NCBI GenBank assembly: GCA_035530375.1
Contig: DATKUY010000003.1
Span: forward strand, 1 to 23,951
Direction: 5' to 3'
Source: Sulfuricella sp035530375
Lineage (GTDB): Bacteria > Pseudomonadota > Gammaproteobacteria > Burkholderiales > Sulfuricellaceae
Length of the DNA stretch: 23,951 bases
A model generated the notes under the pieces. That model did no database searches. It saw only the letters and a list, made by a program, of their open reading frames with translations, and was not told where the DNA came from. How positions within the stretch are numbered: the stretch's first letter is position 1; each line of letters begins with the position of its first letter. Both the position numbers and the translations under genes were made by a program. Below are positions 23,945-23,951 of the stretch, piece after piece.

Positions 23945-23951
23945 AATAAGG

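Overview
The window looks like chromosomal core-genome DNA from a GC-rich betaproteobacterium, probably a Nitrosomonadales-type organism (Sulfuricella, Gallionella or Methylophilales relatives). This placement is inferred from gene content: a yggS-proC-yggT-yggU cluster, a pilT-pilU pair, a phoB-phoR pair whose PhoR has the short two-helix N-terminus, a membrane-anchored cytochrome c5, and a giant DUF3683-type FAD/Fe-S dehydrogenase. No phage, insertion sequence, CRISPR array, tRNA or rRNA was seen. The special content is a set of long inverted repeats in the gaps and a redox/metal-sensing chemoreceptor locus.

Layout. Positions 1-3686 are a minus-strand cluster: yggS (PLP homeostasis), proC (proline synthesis), yggT (membrane protein), yggU/DUF167 and a helical protein that resembles the stalk of bacterial dynamins but has no GTPase domain. 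Divergently, 3722-7610 carries pilT and pilU (type IV pilus motor ATPases) and a long-chain acyl-CoA ligase-like gene, whose end overlaps the convergent hemJ (haem synthesis). A TlpA/ResA-like thioredoxin gene (8211) follows after an inverted repeat. Positions 8938-10953 hold a methyl-accepting chemoreceptor with a CxxCH haem c motif in its periplasmic domain, then a free-standing CZB zinc-binding protein; a bidirectional terminator separates them from ybiT (ABC-F ATPase, minus strand).

Positions 12897-16455 are plus strand: a membrane-anchored cytochrome c5, a strong terminator, phoB-phoR (phosphate response) and a DUF599 membrane protein. Positions 16695-23190 are a minus-strand run, in transcription order: yqaA-like membrane protein, 1310-residue FAD/Fe-S dehydrogenase, HIT-family hydrolase and a large protein with a PilZ-like C-terminus. 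The last three are packed with 10-nt and 4-nt junctions and look co-transcribed. A second TlpA-like thioredoxin gene (23429-23944) closes the window.

Themes: redox chemistry (two TlpA-like proteins, cytochrome c5, haem chemoreceptor, HemJ, FAD/Fe-S enzyme) and surface motility or behaviour (PilT/PilU, chemoreceptor, CZB, PilZ-like protein). Four long inverted repeats of three sequence families occupy intergenic gaps; the two copies of one family both lie in divergent gaps directly upstream of the two TlpA-like genes.
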